DNA of 64,000 bases from Thermomicrobiales bacterium (GCA_019637585.1 JAHBVL010000001.1:682001-746000), one strand, 5' to 3'; counted from the stretch's first letter, positions 34,301-42,895 are shown. Notes: generated by a model not told the origin, from the sequence alone. A program made the numbers and translations.

Positions 34301-34393
34301 CCCGGTGTCTCGCCAGTAATGCACGAGTTGCCACTGCATTTTGACCGGCAGCGTGATCGCGTCGGAAACGGAAAGCGCGTCGATGTCGATCAT
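31337..34393 (-). CDS. recQ: RecQ-family DNA helicase with an N-terminal TPR-like domain
   Basis: A 1018-residue RecQ helicase. Residues ~1-240 are a TPR-like helical repeat region (HYWRDTGQFDRAEALID, ARGDAATAARLARE, ASGDCERARSLYTSLL, AEGDLAAAREALDIL). The helicase core follows: FGFSELRPGQ, Walker A PTGSGKS, DEAH box VIDEAHCISLWGQDFRPDY, TATAT, and SGRAGRDG. The RecQ zinc-binding cysteines are in ECRHRM...CQHSCDVC, followed by a winged-helix (RQC) region and a C-terminal HRDC domain (VVAHNTMLEAVAAYRPSTLDELEQVPGFG). Ordinary RecQ starts near the FGF motif, so the N-terminal TPR part is the oddity. I use the ATG at 34393, which lies seven bases from a TATACT -10 box and is probably leaderless. 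Confidence 0.9.
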   Translation of the reverse strand: MIDIDALSVSDAITLPVKMQWQLVHYWRDTGQFDRAEALIDANAQRTGPSITNLSERSRLALARGDAATAARLARERHGVSPTLSSITDLIRAELANGNPGDAQTLLAELRHLTPAEGSRDLIAAEVALASGDCERARSLYTSLLRTDAPPPTAYVGLARVALAEGDLAAAREALDILHAPPQPIDLRRSRDLADLWEQAGDIERSAWYATRARELQEELKRNIAAIVEPRVGWMADQEKNAVDFSAMPVETIDDQDAPLASDDVLAALQQTFGFSELRPGQAAVVSNVMAGKDTLAIMPTGSGKSLTFQLPALLLSGVTLVISPLIALMKDQVDSLPPPLRNRTRLINSTLSRDEMQRALDDLTSGNLKLVYVAPERLRDRAFLQALKRTNVALAVIDEAHCISLWGQDFRPDYLFIPRALKEMREPPVLAVTATATPDMARQIGVALGREMAVCRVSLFRPNLLYEVRNAGTREFKIREMIDICRQETGSGIVYVNSRKDTESFAALLRDSGVQAIHYHAGLDPDIRAASQDRFMSGQVRVVVATIAFGMGVDKANVRFIVHFNPPASLEAYAQESGRAGRDGQPAKCILLATSTDSTRLRTFVKQDVISREDLRTVYANLKRRAVGSWVLIDHFDADRLGGETDDKINSRVALGLLEQARLIARHPDMPRSITITRTPLAADSGSASPAWERLSSFLEFEPGQRMTTIDLIGATRALRMTPFEIDELLAARDDLILRDGPRLTCIELVDAGPDAGERVEKLLADVDALADRRIAQVIAYTRKQECRHRMLAAQFGERLPACQHSCDVCTGASQSPARSESKTKQPAPAGPDAALAVLDAVRTLPFPVGRTGLVRLVLGSAESTIKADRSTSFGALSGMKKGAVDKLVDRLIETGYLFRDMNHEYFLISLTDKGRRANREELAGVFFAPGRAQSGVPKAGGDTQIDTQLLHRLTEWRTERASADQVPPYVVAHNTMLEAVAAYRPSTLDELEQVPGFGRIKCERYGEEILAIVRNG

Positions 34394-34405
34394 TTGTTCA
34401 GTATA
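34393..34405 (-). promoter_or_regulatory. -10 box and probable leaderless start of recQ
   Basis: On the minus strand TATACT (34405-34400) is followed by GAACAA and then ATG (34393). The usual 6-7 base distance from the -10 box puts the transcription start on the A of the ATG, and no ribosome binding site is present. This suggests a leaderless mRNA. Confidence 0.45.
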
Positions 34406-34477
34406 GCCGCCGAGGGGCCCGGCCGGTGTGTGGGTCACCTGCGTTCAGCACGACCCGCCCGGCCGTGAACGGACCGG

Positions 34478-34541
34478 GCTCACGGTGCGATGCCCCTATC
34501 GGGGCTGGACTACGGGTCCGAAGGACCATCGCACCGTGAGC
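34478..34541. repeat. Third copy of the three-way-junction repeat
   Basis: Outer stem GCTCACGGTGCGATG (34478-34492) pairs perfectly over 15 bases with CATCGCACCGTGAGC (34527-34541). Inside are CCCC-TATC-GGGG and GGTCC-GAA-GGACC. Compared with the copies at 65-128 and 245-309, both sides of the outer stem change together (GTGCGATG/CATCGCAC here, GTGCAATG/CATTGCAC there). It occupies the space between the recQ start and the stop of the LAL regulator. Confidence 0.85.
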
Positions 34542-34576
34542 GGCGCCGTTTACGGCGTCGCGGTCTTCCGGACCGG

Positions 34577-37273
34577 CTACTCCCGCAACAATCCCATGCG
34601 ACGCGCTTTGTCCACGGCTTCCGTCCGGTTGCTGGCGTCGAGTTTGGCCAGGACGTTGCTGACATGCTTTTTGACGGTTTTCTCGGTGATGAAGAGGCGG
34701 TCTCCGATCGCCCGGTTCGAGAGTCCCGACGCGGCCAGTCGCAGCACTTCGATCTCCCGCTCGCTCAGGGCATCCTGTCCCTGATTCGGGGTTCCGGTCT
34801 GCTCGATCGCGGCGAGCAACCGGCGGGCGCTGTCGCGCAGATTTCCCCGGGCGGAGACAGCCAGTCGCAACAGTGACGCGATCTTTTCTCCCTCGTCGGC
34901 AAAGAGCCGGATACATCCACATGACTCCGCCGCGATCAGCGCCGAACCGAGCGAATCGAGCGCTCCCTCCTCATCTCCCTGGTGTTTCAGCGCGATCGCG
35001 CTGAGCATGTCCAACTCGATGACGTCCCCAGTCCGTTCGTCGGCGACTGCCTGGGTGCGCAAGCGGTCGATGAGATCGAGGGCATCGGTCGGCTTGCCTT
35101 CGGCGAGGAGGACGCGGACGAAGGTGGCGTACTCATATCGGCGCTCTGAGCGGAGATCGGTGATTCCTCCAGAGAATCCGAACTGATCTGCCCAGCGAAT
35201 CGCCAGAGAGGGTTGATCCGACGCGAGCCAGAGCCGGGCTCGCAGGGCTTGTGCCTTGCCCAGCTCATTGGGCGAACCGACCACTTCCCACGCCGAAATC
35301 GCCCGGCCGGCTTCCTCGAGCGCTTCGTCCAGATCACTCTGCGCCAGGGCAACCAGGGCGAGCCCAAAATACATGCGCCCGCGCCAGAGAAGCGTGCCGG
35401 CTTCGTCGCTCAGCCGCAATCCGCGGGAAAAACACTGCTCCGCTTCTTCGATGCGATTCAATTCCAGCAGAACCATACCCAGATGGGAGAGGGCATGCTG
35501 AATCTGGATGAACGTCGCTCGCGCATCTGATCTGGTGGCGTGCCGGAGGAGTGCCTCGGCGTCTCGCAACCGTCCTCGCAGGACGTAGATCGTGCCGAGC
35601 GTCAGCGCATCGAGTCGCTCGATGGGGGATTTCTCCACCAGCGCCGCGGCCGGAGCAGCATCGGTCAGACATGCTTCGGCATCCGCCGGGCGGCCGAGCA
35701 GGACGTATGTGGTGGCCCTGAAGATCGCTGCGAGCGCCCGGTCGAGAGCCATGGATTCGGGCAGGAGCTCCAGCGCCCGTTCCGCATGGGCAACCGACTC
35801 GTCGAACTCTGACCTGACGGCGGCATGAAATGCCCGGAATGACGCTACCCGGCCCAGATTCTCGGTCTGACCAGCCGCGATCCATGCCCGCTCGGCCGTT
35901 TCCAGCGACGCCAGACTGGCGGCGGGTCGCCCGCTTCTGCCAGTCGCCCAGGCCAGCATGAATGAAAGCTCGGGATGATCCGACAGGGCCGACGGGGGGA
36001 GAACAACCAGCTGCGTTTGCAAGGCCCCGATCAGATCCGCTGCGTAGAGCTGCTTCGCCACAGGCTCGAGGAGCTCGACAGCAAGGGGCCAGTCCTGACT
36101 GGCAACGGCATGGCGAATGGCTTCGTCGGTCAGCCCTTGCCGCGCGAACCAACGAGCCGCCCGGTGATGGAGACTGGCAATCGAGTTGGAGGACGCTGTT
36201 TTGTGCAGGTGATTGCGCAGAACCTCGCGGAAAAGGTGGTGATAGCGAAACCATGCGTTCTCGTCGTCGAGCGAGATCAGGAAGAGACCGGCTGCGTCGA
36301 GTTCGCGTATCCGTGCTGTGCTGGAGCCGGTTCCGAAGACACTGTCGCAAAGCTCAGCGGAGAAACGATCGAAGATCGAGCTCGTTGACAGGAATTCGGA
36401 GAGTTCGGATGGCAGACCGGTCAGAACCTCCTCCCAGAGATAGCCCTCGACCGGTCCTCGACTCCTGGTGAGCTGCGCGATCATCGCGGAGAGGTGTTCA
36501 GGGGACTCCCGCTTCATGCGATGCTGGGCCAAGCGGAGACCCACCGGCCACCCTTCGGTTCGCTCGTTGAGCGCCACGATCTCCTGCGACGTCAGACCAA
36601 TCTCCGCGTCCCGATGGAGAAACGCGGTCGCCTCATTGTGGGAAAAACGCAAGTCGCGAAAATCGATCTCCAGGAGCTCACCGCGCGATCGAAACCTGGA
36701 GAGCGGGAGCCCCGGTTCGTTGCGGGTCAAAATCAGAGCCCGCATCGACGGAGGCAGATTGCGGAGGAGCACCGCGGTCGACTGCAGCAATCCAGGCCCG
36801 GTGACATTGTGGAAATCATCGAGAACGAGTGCGCATGGGTCGGTCAGCCGGGCGAGATCGTCGACCAGCGATGCGACGAAGCCATGATCGTCTTGCGGCT
36901 GGAGTCGACTGAGCTGAGCCATACCGCTAGCCCCGATCGCTGATTCGATCGTCTGGAGCGCGGCAACGAGGCTGGCGAAGAACTGGGCCGGTTCGTTATC
37001 CCACTCGTCGAGCGAGAGCCAGGCGCAAGGAACGCCGGCGGTTGCCACCCACTGCGAAGCCAGCGTCGACTTTCCGTATCCGGCCGGCGCCTCGATCACG
37101 ACGATCCGTCGATCGGGGTCGGCGTCGATCAGGTCGATGATGTGCTGGCGTGGTATGGCATCGGTTCGCAGTCTGGCCGGCAGTAGCTTTGTCGCCGGCA
37201 CGCGCCACGGCGGTGCTGCGGTCTCGCTCCTGGTTTCGACCCACTCGTCCGGCAATACGGAAAGACGTTGCAT
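34577..37273 (-). CDS. LAL/MalT-type LuxR-family regulator
   Basis: An 898-residue ATP-dependent activator of the MalT/LAL class. The N-terminus has TKLLPARLR, then Walker A APAGYGKST (~62-70) and Walker B CALVLDDFHN. A winged helix and a long TPR-like region (roughly 400-800) follow, with phrases such as AWATGRSGRPAASLASLETAERAW. The C-terminal ~65 residues are a LuxR HTH (LSEREIEVLRLAASGLSNRAIGDRLFITEKTVKKHVSNVLAKLDASNRTEAV). Signal-bound ATPase multimers usually activate a nearby operon; no target is obvious. A decayed LuxR HTH fragment lies upstream at 37489-37578. Confidence 0.9.
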   Translation of the reverse strand: MQRLSVLPDEWVETRSETAAPPWRVPATKLLPARLRTDAIPRQHIIDLIDADPDRRIVVIEAPAGYGKSTLASQWVATAGVPCAWLSLDEWDNEPAQFFASLVAALQTIESAIGASGMAQLSRLQPQDDHGFVASLVDDLARLTDPCALVLDDFHNVTGPGLLQSTAVLLRNLPPSMRALILTRNEPGLPLSRFRSRGELLEIDFRDLRFSHNEATAFLHRDAEIGLTSQEIVALNERTEGWPVGLRLAQHRMKRESPEHLSAMIAQLTRSRGPVEGYLWEEVLTGLPSELSEFLSTSSIFDRFSAELCDSVFGTGSSTARIRELDAAGLFLISLDDENAWFRYHHLFREVLRNHLHKTASSNSIASLHHRAARWFARQGLTDEAIRHAVASQDWPLAVELLEPVAKQLYAADLIGALQTQLVVLPPSALSDHPELSFMLAWATGRSGRPAASLASLETAERAWIAAGQTENLGRVASFRAFHAAVRSEFDESVAHAERALELLPESMALDRALAAIFRATTYVLLGRPADAEACLTDAAPAAALVEKSPIERLDALTLGTIYVLRGRLRDAEALLRHATRSDARATFIQIQHALSHLGMVLLELNRIEEAEQCFSRGLRLSDEAGTLLWRGRMYFGLALVALAQSDLDEALEEAGRAISAWEVVGSPNELGKAQALRARLWLASDQPSLAIRWADQFGFSGGITDLRSERRYEYATFVRVLLAEGKPTDALDLIDRLRTQAVADERTGDVIELDMLSAIALKHQGDEEGALDSLGSALIAAESCGCIRLFADEGEKIASLLRLAVSARGNLRDSARRLLAAIEQTGTPNQGQDALSEREIEVLRLAASGLSNRAIGDRLFITEKTVKKHVSNVLAKLDASNRTEAVDKARRMGLLRE

Positions 37274-37583
37274 CTGCGTTCTCGAGCAATCGCGCGTTTT
37301 CGGCGCCGGATTCTCAGGACGTCACCGCCCACAACGGTGCAGCGCTCCCGGTATCCACGGCGCCGCATCAGACTGCGCAGTTCGGCCGCTCACTGCCAAC
37401 GCATTTTGACTGGCATCGCGATGGCGCATGGAGGGTATGCGTCCTGATGCCGATCGTTTTTCAGTATATGTGGATTGCCGAAATCGCCCTACTGCAGCAT
37501 GTTGCGGTCGTGTGCGACATGCACCGCGGCCGCCCGCGACCTGACGTCCAGCTTCCGCAGGATCGCGGCGCCCGGATCGTCGT
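37274..37583. other. Upstream region of the LAL regulator
   Basis: The 310 bases between the LAL regulator and the dehydrogenase contain, besides a LuxR remnant (37489-37578), no intact gene. The rest should hold the LAL promoter, but no consensus box was recognised. Confidence 0.5.
37489..37578 (-). pseudogene. Remnant of a LuxR-family HTH C-terminus
   Basis: On the minus strand this stretch translates as AAILRKLDVRSRAAAVHVA followed by HDRNMLQ and a stop codon. This is the last helix and tail of a LuxR HTH (compare the common text ILRKLGVRSRAEAV). Everything N-terminal to it is missing; the frame runs straight into the end of the downstream-facing dehydrogenase gene. It is best explained as the surviving 3' end of a deleted regulator gene. 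Confidence 0.6.
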
Positions 37584-38534
37584 CTAATATCCCGCCTGTT
37601 TGTTCACCAGGTTCCGGAGTTCCTCCCCCCGTCGGTAGCGGCCGATGTTTTCGACCAGGATGTCGAAACAGCGGCGCTCTTTTTGCCACGATGAACCGGC
37701 AAGATGGGGCGTGATGAGGACATTACTGAAATTCCATAACGCAGATGCGGTGTCGAGCGGCTCGACTTCCGCCACGTCGAGCCCCACACCGGCGAGCTTG
37801 CCCTGTTTCAGCGTTGCGAGGAGCGCGTCTTCGTCCACCACCCCGCCCCGGGAAATGGCGACGAGATAGGCGTCGCCCTTCATCGCGGCAAAAGCCGCCG
37901 AGTCGATCATGTGGTGGGTTTCGCGGGTGTAGGGCGCGGCGATCACGACCACGTCCGAAGCAGCGAGCATGTCCGGTAGTTTGCTGACCGGCCAGACCTG
38001 GTCGACCCAGGCGTCACCGGGTCCCTCGGCCACGTCGACGGCCAGGATCCGCATGTCGAATCCAGCAGCGCGTTTGGCGACAGCCCGGCCGATGTGTCCG
38101 TAGCCGACGATTCCCATCGTCATACCCATGATCTCGCGGGGCAACCGGTAGCCATCGACCCGATTCCAGACATGCTCTTTCTGCCAGCCGACACTGGGTG
38201 GAATGGCGCGGGTCATCGAAAGAAGAAGCCCAAAGACATGCTCGGCAATCGAGGGAGCATGCGCGCCGCGCGTGTTGGTGACCAGGATGTCCGCTTCGAC
38301 AAGTTCCGGCACCTTGAGCAGCCGATCGGCGCCGGCACTGGGAAACTGCACCCACTTCAGCTTGGACGCGGCGGCGATCATGCTGGCTGTCGGCCAGCCG
38401 TACATGATGTCTGCGTCGGCCACTTCCCGCTCGGCCTCTTCCTGGGTCATCGCCACGACGACCGTGAGCCCCTCGATGTCGTTCAGTTCGCCGAAATACT
38501 CTTCGCCCTCGATGGACTGAATCAGCAGTTTCAT
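37584..38534 (-). CDS. D-2-hydroxyacid dehydrogenase (second copy)
   Basis: A 316-residue NAD(P)-dependent dehydrogenase. The Rossmann motif is GIVGYGHIGRAVAKRA. The catalytic Arg is in VAISRGGVVDE, the Glu in DVAEVEP and the His in ITPHLAGSSWQ. The N-terminal substrate domain contains SAGADRLL and TNTRGAHAPSIAEHVF. The ATG at 38534 has GGAAG five bases upstream; the longer frame is not needed. It differs from the family member in the 15-17 kb operon and is probably not a recent duplicate. Divergent from the molybdoenzyme gene with 148 bases between. Confidence 0.87.
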   Translation of the reverse strand: MKLLIQSIEGEEYFGELNDIEGLTVVVAMTQEEAEREVADADIMYGWPTASMIAAASKLKWVQFPSAGADRLLKVPELVEADILVTNTRGAHAPSIAEHVFGLLLSMTRAIPPSVGWQKEHVWNRVDGYRLPREIMGMTMGIVGYGHIGRAVAKRAAGFDMRILAVDVAEGPGDAWVDQVWPVSKLPDMLAASDVVVIAAPYTRETHHMIDSAAFAAMKGDAYLVAISRGGVVDEDALLATLKQGKLAGVGLDVAEVEPLDTASALWNFSNVLITPHLAGSSWQKERRCFDILVENIGRYRRGEELRNLVNKQAGY

Positions 38535-38682
38535 GCTCTTCCTATCTGATAGCAACCGGTCCCGCGCACGTATCCTACCGAATCGCGGGCAAGGGATGGC
38601 ATCGTCGCTGTACCTGATACAGTAAACATGCATCGAAGCACCAGCGATTCCACTTCTTCGATTCAGACCGGAGTTCCAGCAG

Positions 38683-41013
38683 ATGGCATCCAAAGCGCGA
38701 CCGACCTGGCATTCGTCCCATTGGGGTGCATATCACCCCGAGACCATCGGGAATAGCGTTCGCGGTATCCGGCCGGTATCGTTCGATGGCGATCCTTCAC
38801 CCTTGCTTCGCAACATTCCGGGTTCGACCGATCATCGCGCTCGGATTCGCCGGCCGGCAGTGCGCCAGGGGTGGCTGGAAAAAGGCCCCGGGCCATCGAT
38901 GGCGCGAGGGAGCGAGCCTTTTGTCGAAGTGGAGTGGTCCGAGGCGATCGAACTGGCGGCAGGCGCTCTCCAGGAGGTCTATCGCACCGCGGGGCCTGAG
39001 GCGGTCTATGGCGGGTCGTATGGCTGGGCCAGCGCCGGCCGCTTTCATCATGCGCAGAGTCAGCTGCATCGTTTCCTGAATCTTCTCGGCGGCTATGTCT
39101 TCAGCGTCAACTCCTACAGCCTCGGCTCGTCGGGCGTGATGATGCCCCACATCCTGGGCTCCCGAACCAATGTCTTTCAATATGCGACGAACTGGCGGCA
39201 GGTCGCGACACACGCGGAACTCGTCGTCTGCTTCGGCGGGTTGCCCCTGAAAAATACGTTTGTCAGCCCGGGCGGCGTGTCGCGACATGAAACGCGACGG
39301 CATATGGAAGCCGCGGCGGCCAATGGCGCCACCTTCGTTTCCTTCAGCCCGTTGCGGGACGACCTGGACACCGTTGACGCGGAGTGGATTCCCACCCGCC
39401 CGGGAACAGACGTCGCCGTGATGCTCGGCCTGGCGCATGTGCTGGTGGCGGAAGATTTGGCGGATCGAGCGTTCCTCGATCGCTACACCTCCGGGTACGA
39501 CGCGTTCGAGCGGTATCTCCTCGGCGAGGTTGATGGCGTCGCCAAAACGCCTGCATGGGCCGAAGCCCAGTCTGGCGTTCCTGCCCATCGCATCGCGGAG
39601 CTGGCCCGGCAGATGGCGCGCAGCAGAACGCTGGTAACGGTCGGCTGGTCGCTGCAGCGGCAGCGTCACGGCGAGCAGCCGCCCTGGATGGGGATCACAT
39701 TGGCGGCCATGCTCGGGGAGCTGGGGTTGCCGGGTCGTGGGTTCGGGCATGGCTATGGTTCGATGGCGGAAGTTGGCGCCGGGCCACTGCCGGTGGTGTT
39801 GCCGCCATTCCCGCAGGGGCGAAATCCGGTCAAGCGATACATCCCGGTGGCGCGGGTCGCAGACATGCTGCTGAATCCGGGTCAACCCTTCGAGTACAAC
39901 GGCGAGCTGCTGACCTATCCCGACATCCGGCTCGTCTACTGGGCCGGCGGCAATCCGTTCCACCATCATCAGGATCTCGGACGCCTGCGCCGCGCGCTTG
40001 GCCGGGCGGATACGGTCATCGTGCACGATCCATTCTGGACACCGACGGCCAGGCATGCCGATATCGTTTTCCCCTCCACGGTTTCGCTCGAACGGGAGGA
40101 TCTGGGCGGCAGCCGCAACGACCCGGGACTGATCGCCATGCATCAGGCTGTGGCGCCACCGCCGGATGTCCGCGACGACTACTCGACCTTCACCGCGCTC
40201 GCCGAACGGCTTGGCGTGGGACCAGCTTTCAGCGAAGGACGAACGCCGCGCGAATGGCTGGTGGTGATGTACGACAAATGGGCGGCCGATCTGCGCAGTG
40301 TGGTGGGCGTGTCGCTCCCCTCCTTCGACGAGTTCTGGGAGCGGGGATATGTCGATGTCCCCACGGTCGACGACATCACCCTTCTTGGCGATTTCCGCGA
40401 TGATCCGGACGTCAATCCCCTGATGACGCCAAGCGGCAAGGTCGAGATCGGTTCGGAGCGTATCGCCGGATTCGGGTACGACGACTGCCCGGGACATCCC
40501 ACCTGGTTTGGCGTGGAGCATCCCGCCGGCGAGGCGTATCCGCTGCAGCTCATAGCCAACAATCCCCGGAGCCGGTTGCACAGCCAGCTGGATATGGGCG
40601 AATACAGTCAGTCATTGAAGGTCGCCGGCCGGGAACCAGCCAGACTGCATCCGGCGGACGCCGCCCGGCGGGGAATCGCCGAGGGCGACGTCATTCTCCT
40701 CAGGAGTGACAAAGGGAGTTGCCTGGCGGGCGCCGTGCTCACCGACGGGATCCTGGAAGGGGTCGTGCAGCTTTCCACCGGCGCCTGGTACGACCCGATC
40801 GATCCAGCCGATCCCGATGCGATGTGCGTCCACGGCAATCCGAACGTCCTGACGACCGATATCGGCACATCACGACTGGCGCAGGGCTGTTCCGGTCAGC
40901 TTGCCTGGGTCGAGGTGGAGCGTTGGGCCGGAGAACTGCCGCCGATTCGGGCGTACGATCCACCGGCGTTCGCCGAGCAGGACGTGCGCGCCGCTGCTCT
41001 CATCCCCTCGTAG
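38683..41013 (+). CDS. Molybdopterin oxidoreductase, BisC/TorA/DMSO-reductase type
   Basis: A 776-residue bis-MGD molybdenum enzyme related to biotin sulfoxide, TMAO and DMSO reductases. There is no N-terminal iron-sulfur motif, as expected of this subgroup. Conserved segments include WHSSHWGAYHPE at the start (SHWG is typical of BisC/TorA), the Mo-ligand serine region VNSYSLGSSG, VYWAGGNPFHHHQD, HDPFWTPTARHADIVFPS and the C-terminal pterin-binding ANNPRSRLHSQLD. No twin-arginine signal is seen, so it may be cytoplasmic like BisC. GGAG lies ten bases before the ATG. No dedicated quinol-cytochrome partner is next to it; the electron donor is unknown. Confidence 0.88.
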   Translation: MASKARPTWHSSHWGAYHPETIGNSVRGIRPVSFDGDPSPLLRNIPGSTDHRARIRRPAVRQGWLEKGPGPSMARGSEPFVEVEWSEAIELAAGALQEVYRTAGPEAVYGGSYGWASAGRFHHAQSQLHRFLNLLGGYVFSVNSYSLGSSGVMMPHILGSRTNVFQYATNWRQVATHAELVVCFGGLPLKNTFVSPGGVSRHETRRHMEAAAANGATFVSFSPLRDDLDTVDAEWIPTRPGTDVAVMLGLAHVLVAEDLADRAFLDRYTSGYDAFERYLLGEVDGVAKTPAWAEAQSGVPAHRIAELARQMARSRTLVTVGWSLQRQRHGEQPPWMGITLAAMLGELGLPGRGFGHGYGSMAEVGAGPLPVVLPPFPQGRNPVKRYIPVARVADMLLNPGQPFEYNGELLTYPDIRLVYWAGGNPFHHHQDLGRLRRALGRADTVIVHDPFWTPTARHADIVFPSTVSLEREDLGGSRNDPGLIAMHQAVAPPPDVRDDYSTFTALAERLGVGPAFSEGRTPREWLVVMYDKWAADLRSVVGVSLPSFDEFWERGYVDVPTVDDITLLGDFRDDPDVNPLMTPSGKVEIGSERIAGFGYDDCPGHPTWFGVEHPAGEAYPLQLIANNPRSRLHSQLDMGEYSQSLKVAGREPARLHPADAARRGIAEGDVILLRSDKGSCLAGAVLTDGILEGVVQLSTGAWYDPIDPADPDAMCVHGNPNVLTTDIGTSRLAQGCSGQLAWVEVERWAGELPPIRAYDPPAFAEQDVRAAALIPS

Positions 41014-41503
41014 TCGCAGGTCCCTGTCTGCATTTGTCCGGGAAACGATGCTGTCGTTTTGCACCAGCATCGTCATCCCCTGGCAGCCGCAAACCGCTGT
41101 CTAATTTCTCTGGGAAACGGGTCCATTCCCTGTAGCCAAGGTCATCTGCACGAGTCTTGCATGATCGTCTGCGATGAATGAGATCGCCTCCGCGAGATTC
41201 GGCAAACGCAGGGGCTACTTTGCGCAAATGGAGATTTCTGCCGGAGCGATTCCATGGATTGGCGGTTCGGTTGTATTCGAGGCGAGTTCTCGCACCTATT
41301 GTGATATTTTGCACAGTCGTTTACGGCGAAAATGTTGTAGCATTGATTTGTCGTGCATGAGATCGCAAAGGAGAACGCGCCAGGGGCGTCTGCAGCGCCG
41401 CTATCTCGATTCCCAGTCGGGAACAGTGTGGCATCCGCCATTGCTGTCGTTGCACGATGTTGTGCTCACCGGGGGCTGGTCCCCGAGCGTAGAGGAGGAA
41501 TCG
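41014..41503. other. 490-base intergenic region with a hairpin and a TGTG-CACA palindrome
   Basis: No gene is supported here. ACGATGCTG (41045-41053) pairs with CAGCATCGT (41065-41073) across an 11-base loop and may end the molybdoenzyme transcript. TGTG-ATATTTTG-CACA (41300-41315) is a short palindrome of the kind bound by LacI- or CRP-like regulators, about 190 bases before the ABC operon, in an A/T-rich patch unlike the surrounding DNA. The AGGAGGAA site directly before 41504 shows that the in-frame upstream extension is untranslated. Confidence 0.45.
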
Positions 41504-42895
41504 ATGACTGATCCCAAAGTTGACGGTCTCATTGCCGAGGCCAGGACTCTACGGTACTCCCGACGGCAGGTGATGCGGCGCGCAGCGGCGCTCGGTCTCT
41601 CAGTGCCGGCAGTCACCGCCGCCATGACGACCTCAGGCTATGCGGCGCCCAACCAGACGCGGAAGTTCGCTTCGGCGCCGGCATTTTTGCAGGGGTCGAG
41701 TATTCACATTCTTGGCGCTTCCTATTTCGTGGTTGCCGGCGAAGAGCGATTTCGTGAGCAGATGGCCGAGTTCGGCGAGCAGAACGGCGTCGATGTGACG
41801 CTCGACCTCGTCGCCTGGCCCGATTTGCAGGCGCGCATCGCCGCCGCCATCCAGGCGCAGGATGGCGTTGATATCGTGCAGCTCTGGGATCCATGGCCCT
41901 ATCTCTATGCAGAGAACCTGGTCGATGTCAACGACATCGCCGTTCCACATGGCGAAGCGCATGGCGGGTTCTATGACTGGGTCGTCAAGACCGCGTCCGT
42001 CGACGGATCATGGCATAGCATTCCGTACGGCACGTCGTCGTCTGCGTTTGCCTATCGGACGAGTCACTTCGCCGAAGTCGGTTACGACAGCTTCCCCGAC
42101 ACCTGGGAAGACCTCTTCGCCGCCGGCAAGGCGCTCAAGGAAGCCGGGCTGCCGCCACTTGGCCAGGCGCTCGGCCACAGCCTGGGCGACCCGCCCAGCT
42201 TTACCTACCCCTACATGTGGGCCTACGGCGCCATGGAGGTCGAGGAAGACGGCTCGACGGTCGCGTTCAATACACCCGAGTTCGTCGAGGGCATGGCCAC
42301 CTTCATCCAGGGCTGGGAAGATGCATTCGACACCACAGGCACCGCCTGGGATGACAGCACGAACAACACCGCGTTCCTGGCGGGAGAACTCTCCGCGACC
42401 CTGAACGGCAGCAGCATCTACATCTCGGCAGGCAGACCGGAGGCCGATGGCGGCGTCCCGGAAATCTACGAAGACATGAACCATGCCGACTTCCCACAGG
42501 GACCGGCAGGGCGCTTCACCAATATCGGCGCGCAGTCGTGGGGCGTGACGACTTTTGCCCAGGATGTTGATGCAGCGAGATCGTTCCTTGACTTCTTCTA
42601 TGGCGAGGATCAGCTCGTTTCTTGGTACAACGCCAACGGCGGGTACTACATTCCGGCCGCCAGCAGCTTCTCGGAACTCCCGGTCTATACCGAAGATCCC
42701 AAGCTGGCGCCATTCCTCAACCTGGTGAACTACGGACGCAACAAGGGGTTTGCCGGGCCATCAGATGAGGCGGCGGCGCTCGCGTACTCCGAGTACATCG
42801 TGATCGACACGTTCGCCCGGGCCGTCGGTGACGGCGACGCGCAAGGCGCTGTCGAGTGGGGCGCCGAGCAGCTGGAGCGCGTGTACAGCCGGTAG
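41504..42895 (+). CDS. ABC transporter substrate-binding protein (family 1, sugar type)
   Basis: A 463-residue exported solute-binding protein. The start at 41504 has the strong site AGGAGGAA three bases before it. The N-terminus is a twin-arginine signal (RYSRRQVMRRAAALGLSVPAV). The domain shows the family-1 style: an EQNGVDVTLDLVAWPDLQARI strand-helix unit, GVDIVQLWDPWPYLY, IPYGTSSSAFAYRTSHF, WEDLFAAGKALKEAG, and the late GGYYIPAASSF. These proteins bind sugars or glycosides. It is followed by two permease genes and forms an importer with them. No ATPase gene is included, so a shared MalK/MsmX-like ATPase elsewhere is expected. Confidence 0.9.
   Translation: MTDPKVDGLIAEARTLRYSRRQVMRRAAALGLSVPAVTAAMTTSGYAAPNQTRKFASAPAFLQGSSIHILGASYFVVAGEERFREQMAEFGEQNGVDVTLDLVAWPDLQARIAAAIQAQDGVDIVQLWDPWPYLYAENLVDVNDIAVPHGEAHGGFYDWVVKTASVDGSWHSIPYGTSSSAFAYRTSHFAEVGYDSFPDTWEDLFAAGKALKEAGLPPLGQALGHSLGDPPSFTYPYMWAYGAMEVEEDGSTVAFNTPEFVEGMATFIQGWEDAFDTTGTAWDDSTNNTAFLAGELSATLNGSSIYISAGRPEADGGVPEIYEDMNHADFPQGPAGRFTNIGAQSWGVTTFAQDVDAARSFLDFFYGEDQLVSWYNANGGYYIPAASSFSELPVYTEDPKLAPFLNLVNYGRNKGFAGPSDEAAALAYSEYIVIDTFARAVGDGDAQGAVEWGAEQLERVYSR

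Noticed and set aside
38797-40581. 594-codon minus-strand frame opposite the molybdoenzyme
   Set aside because: Antisense shadow; no motif, and it conflicts with a clear BisC/TorA protein.
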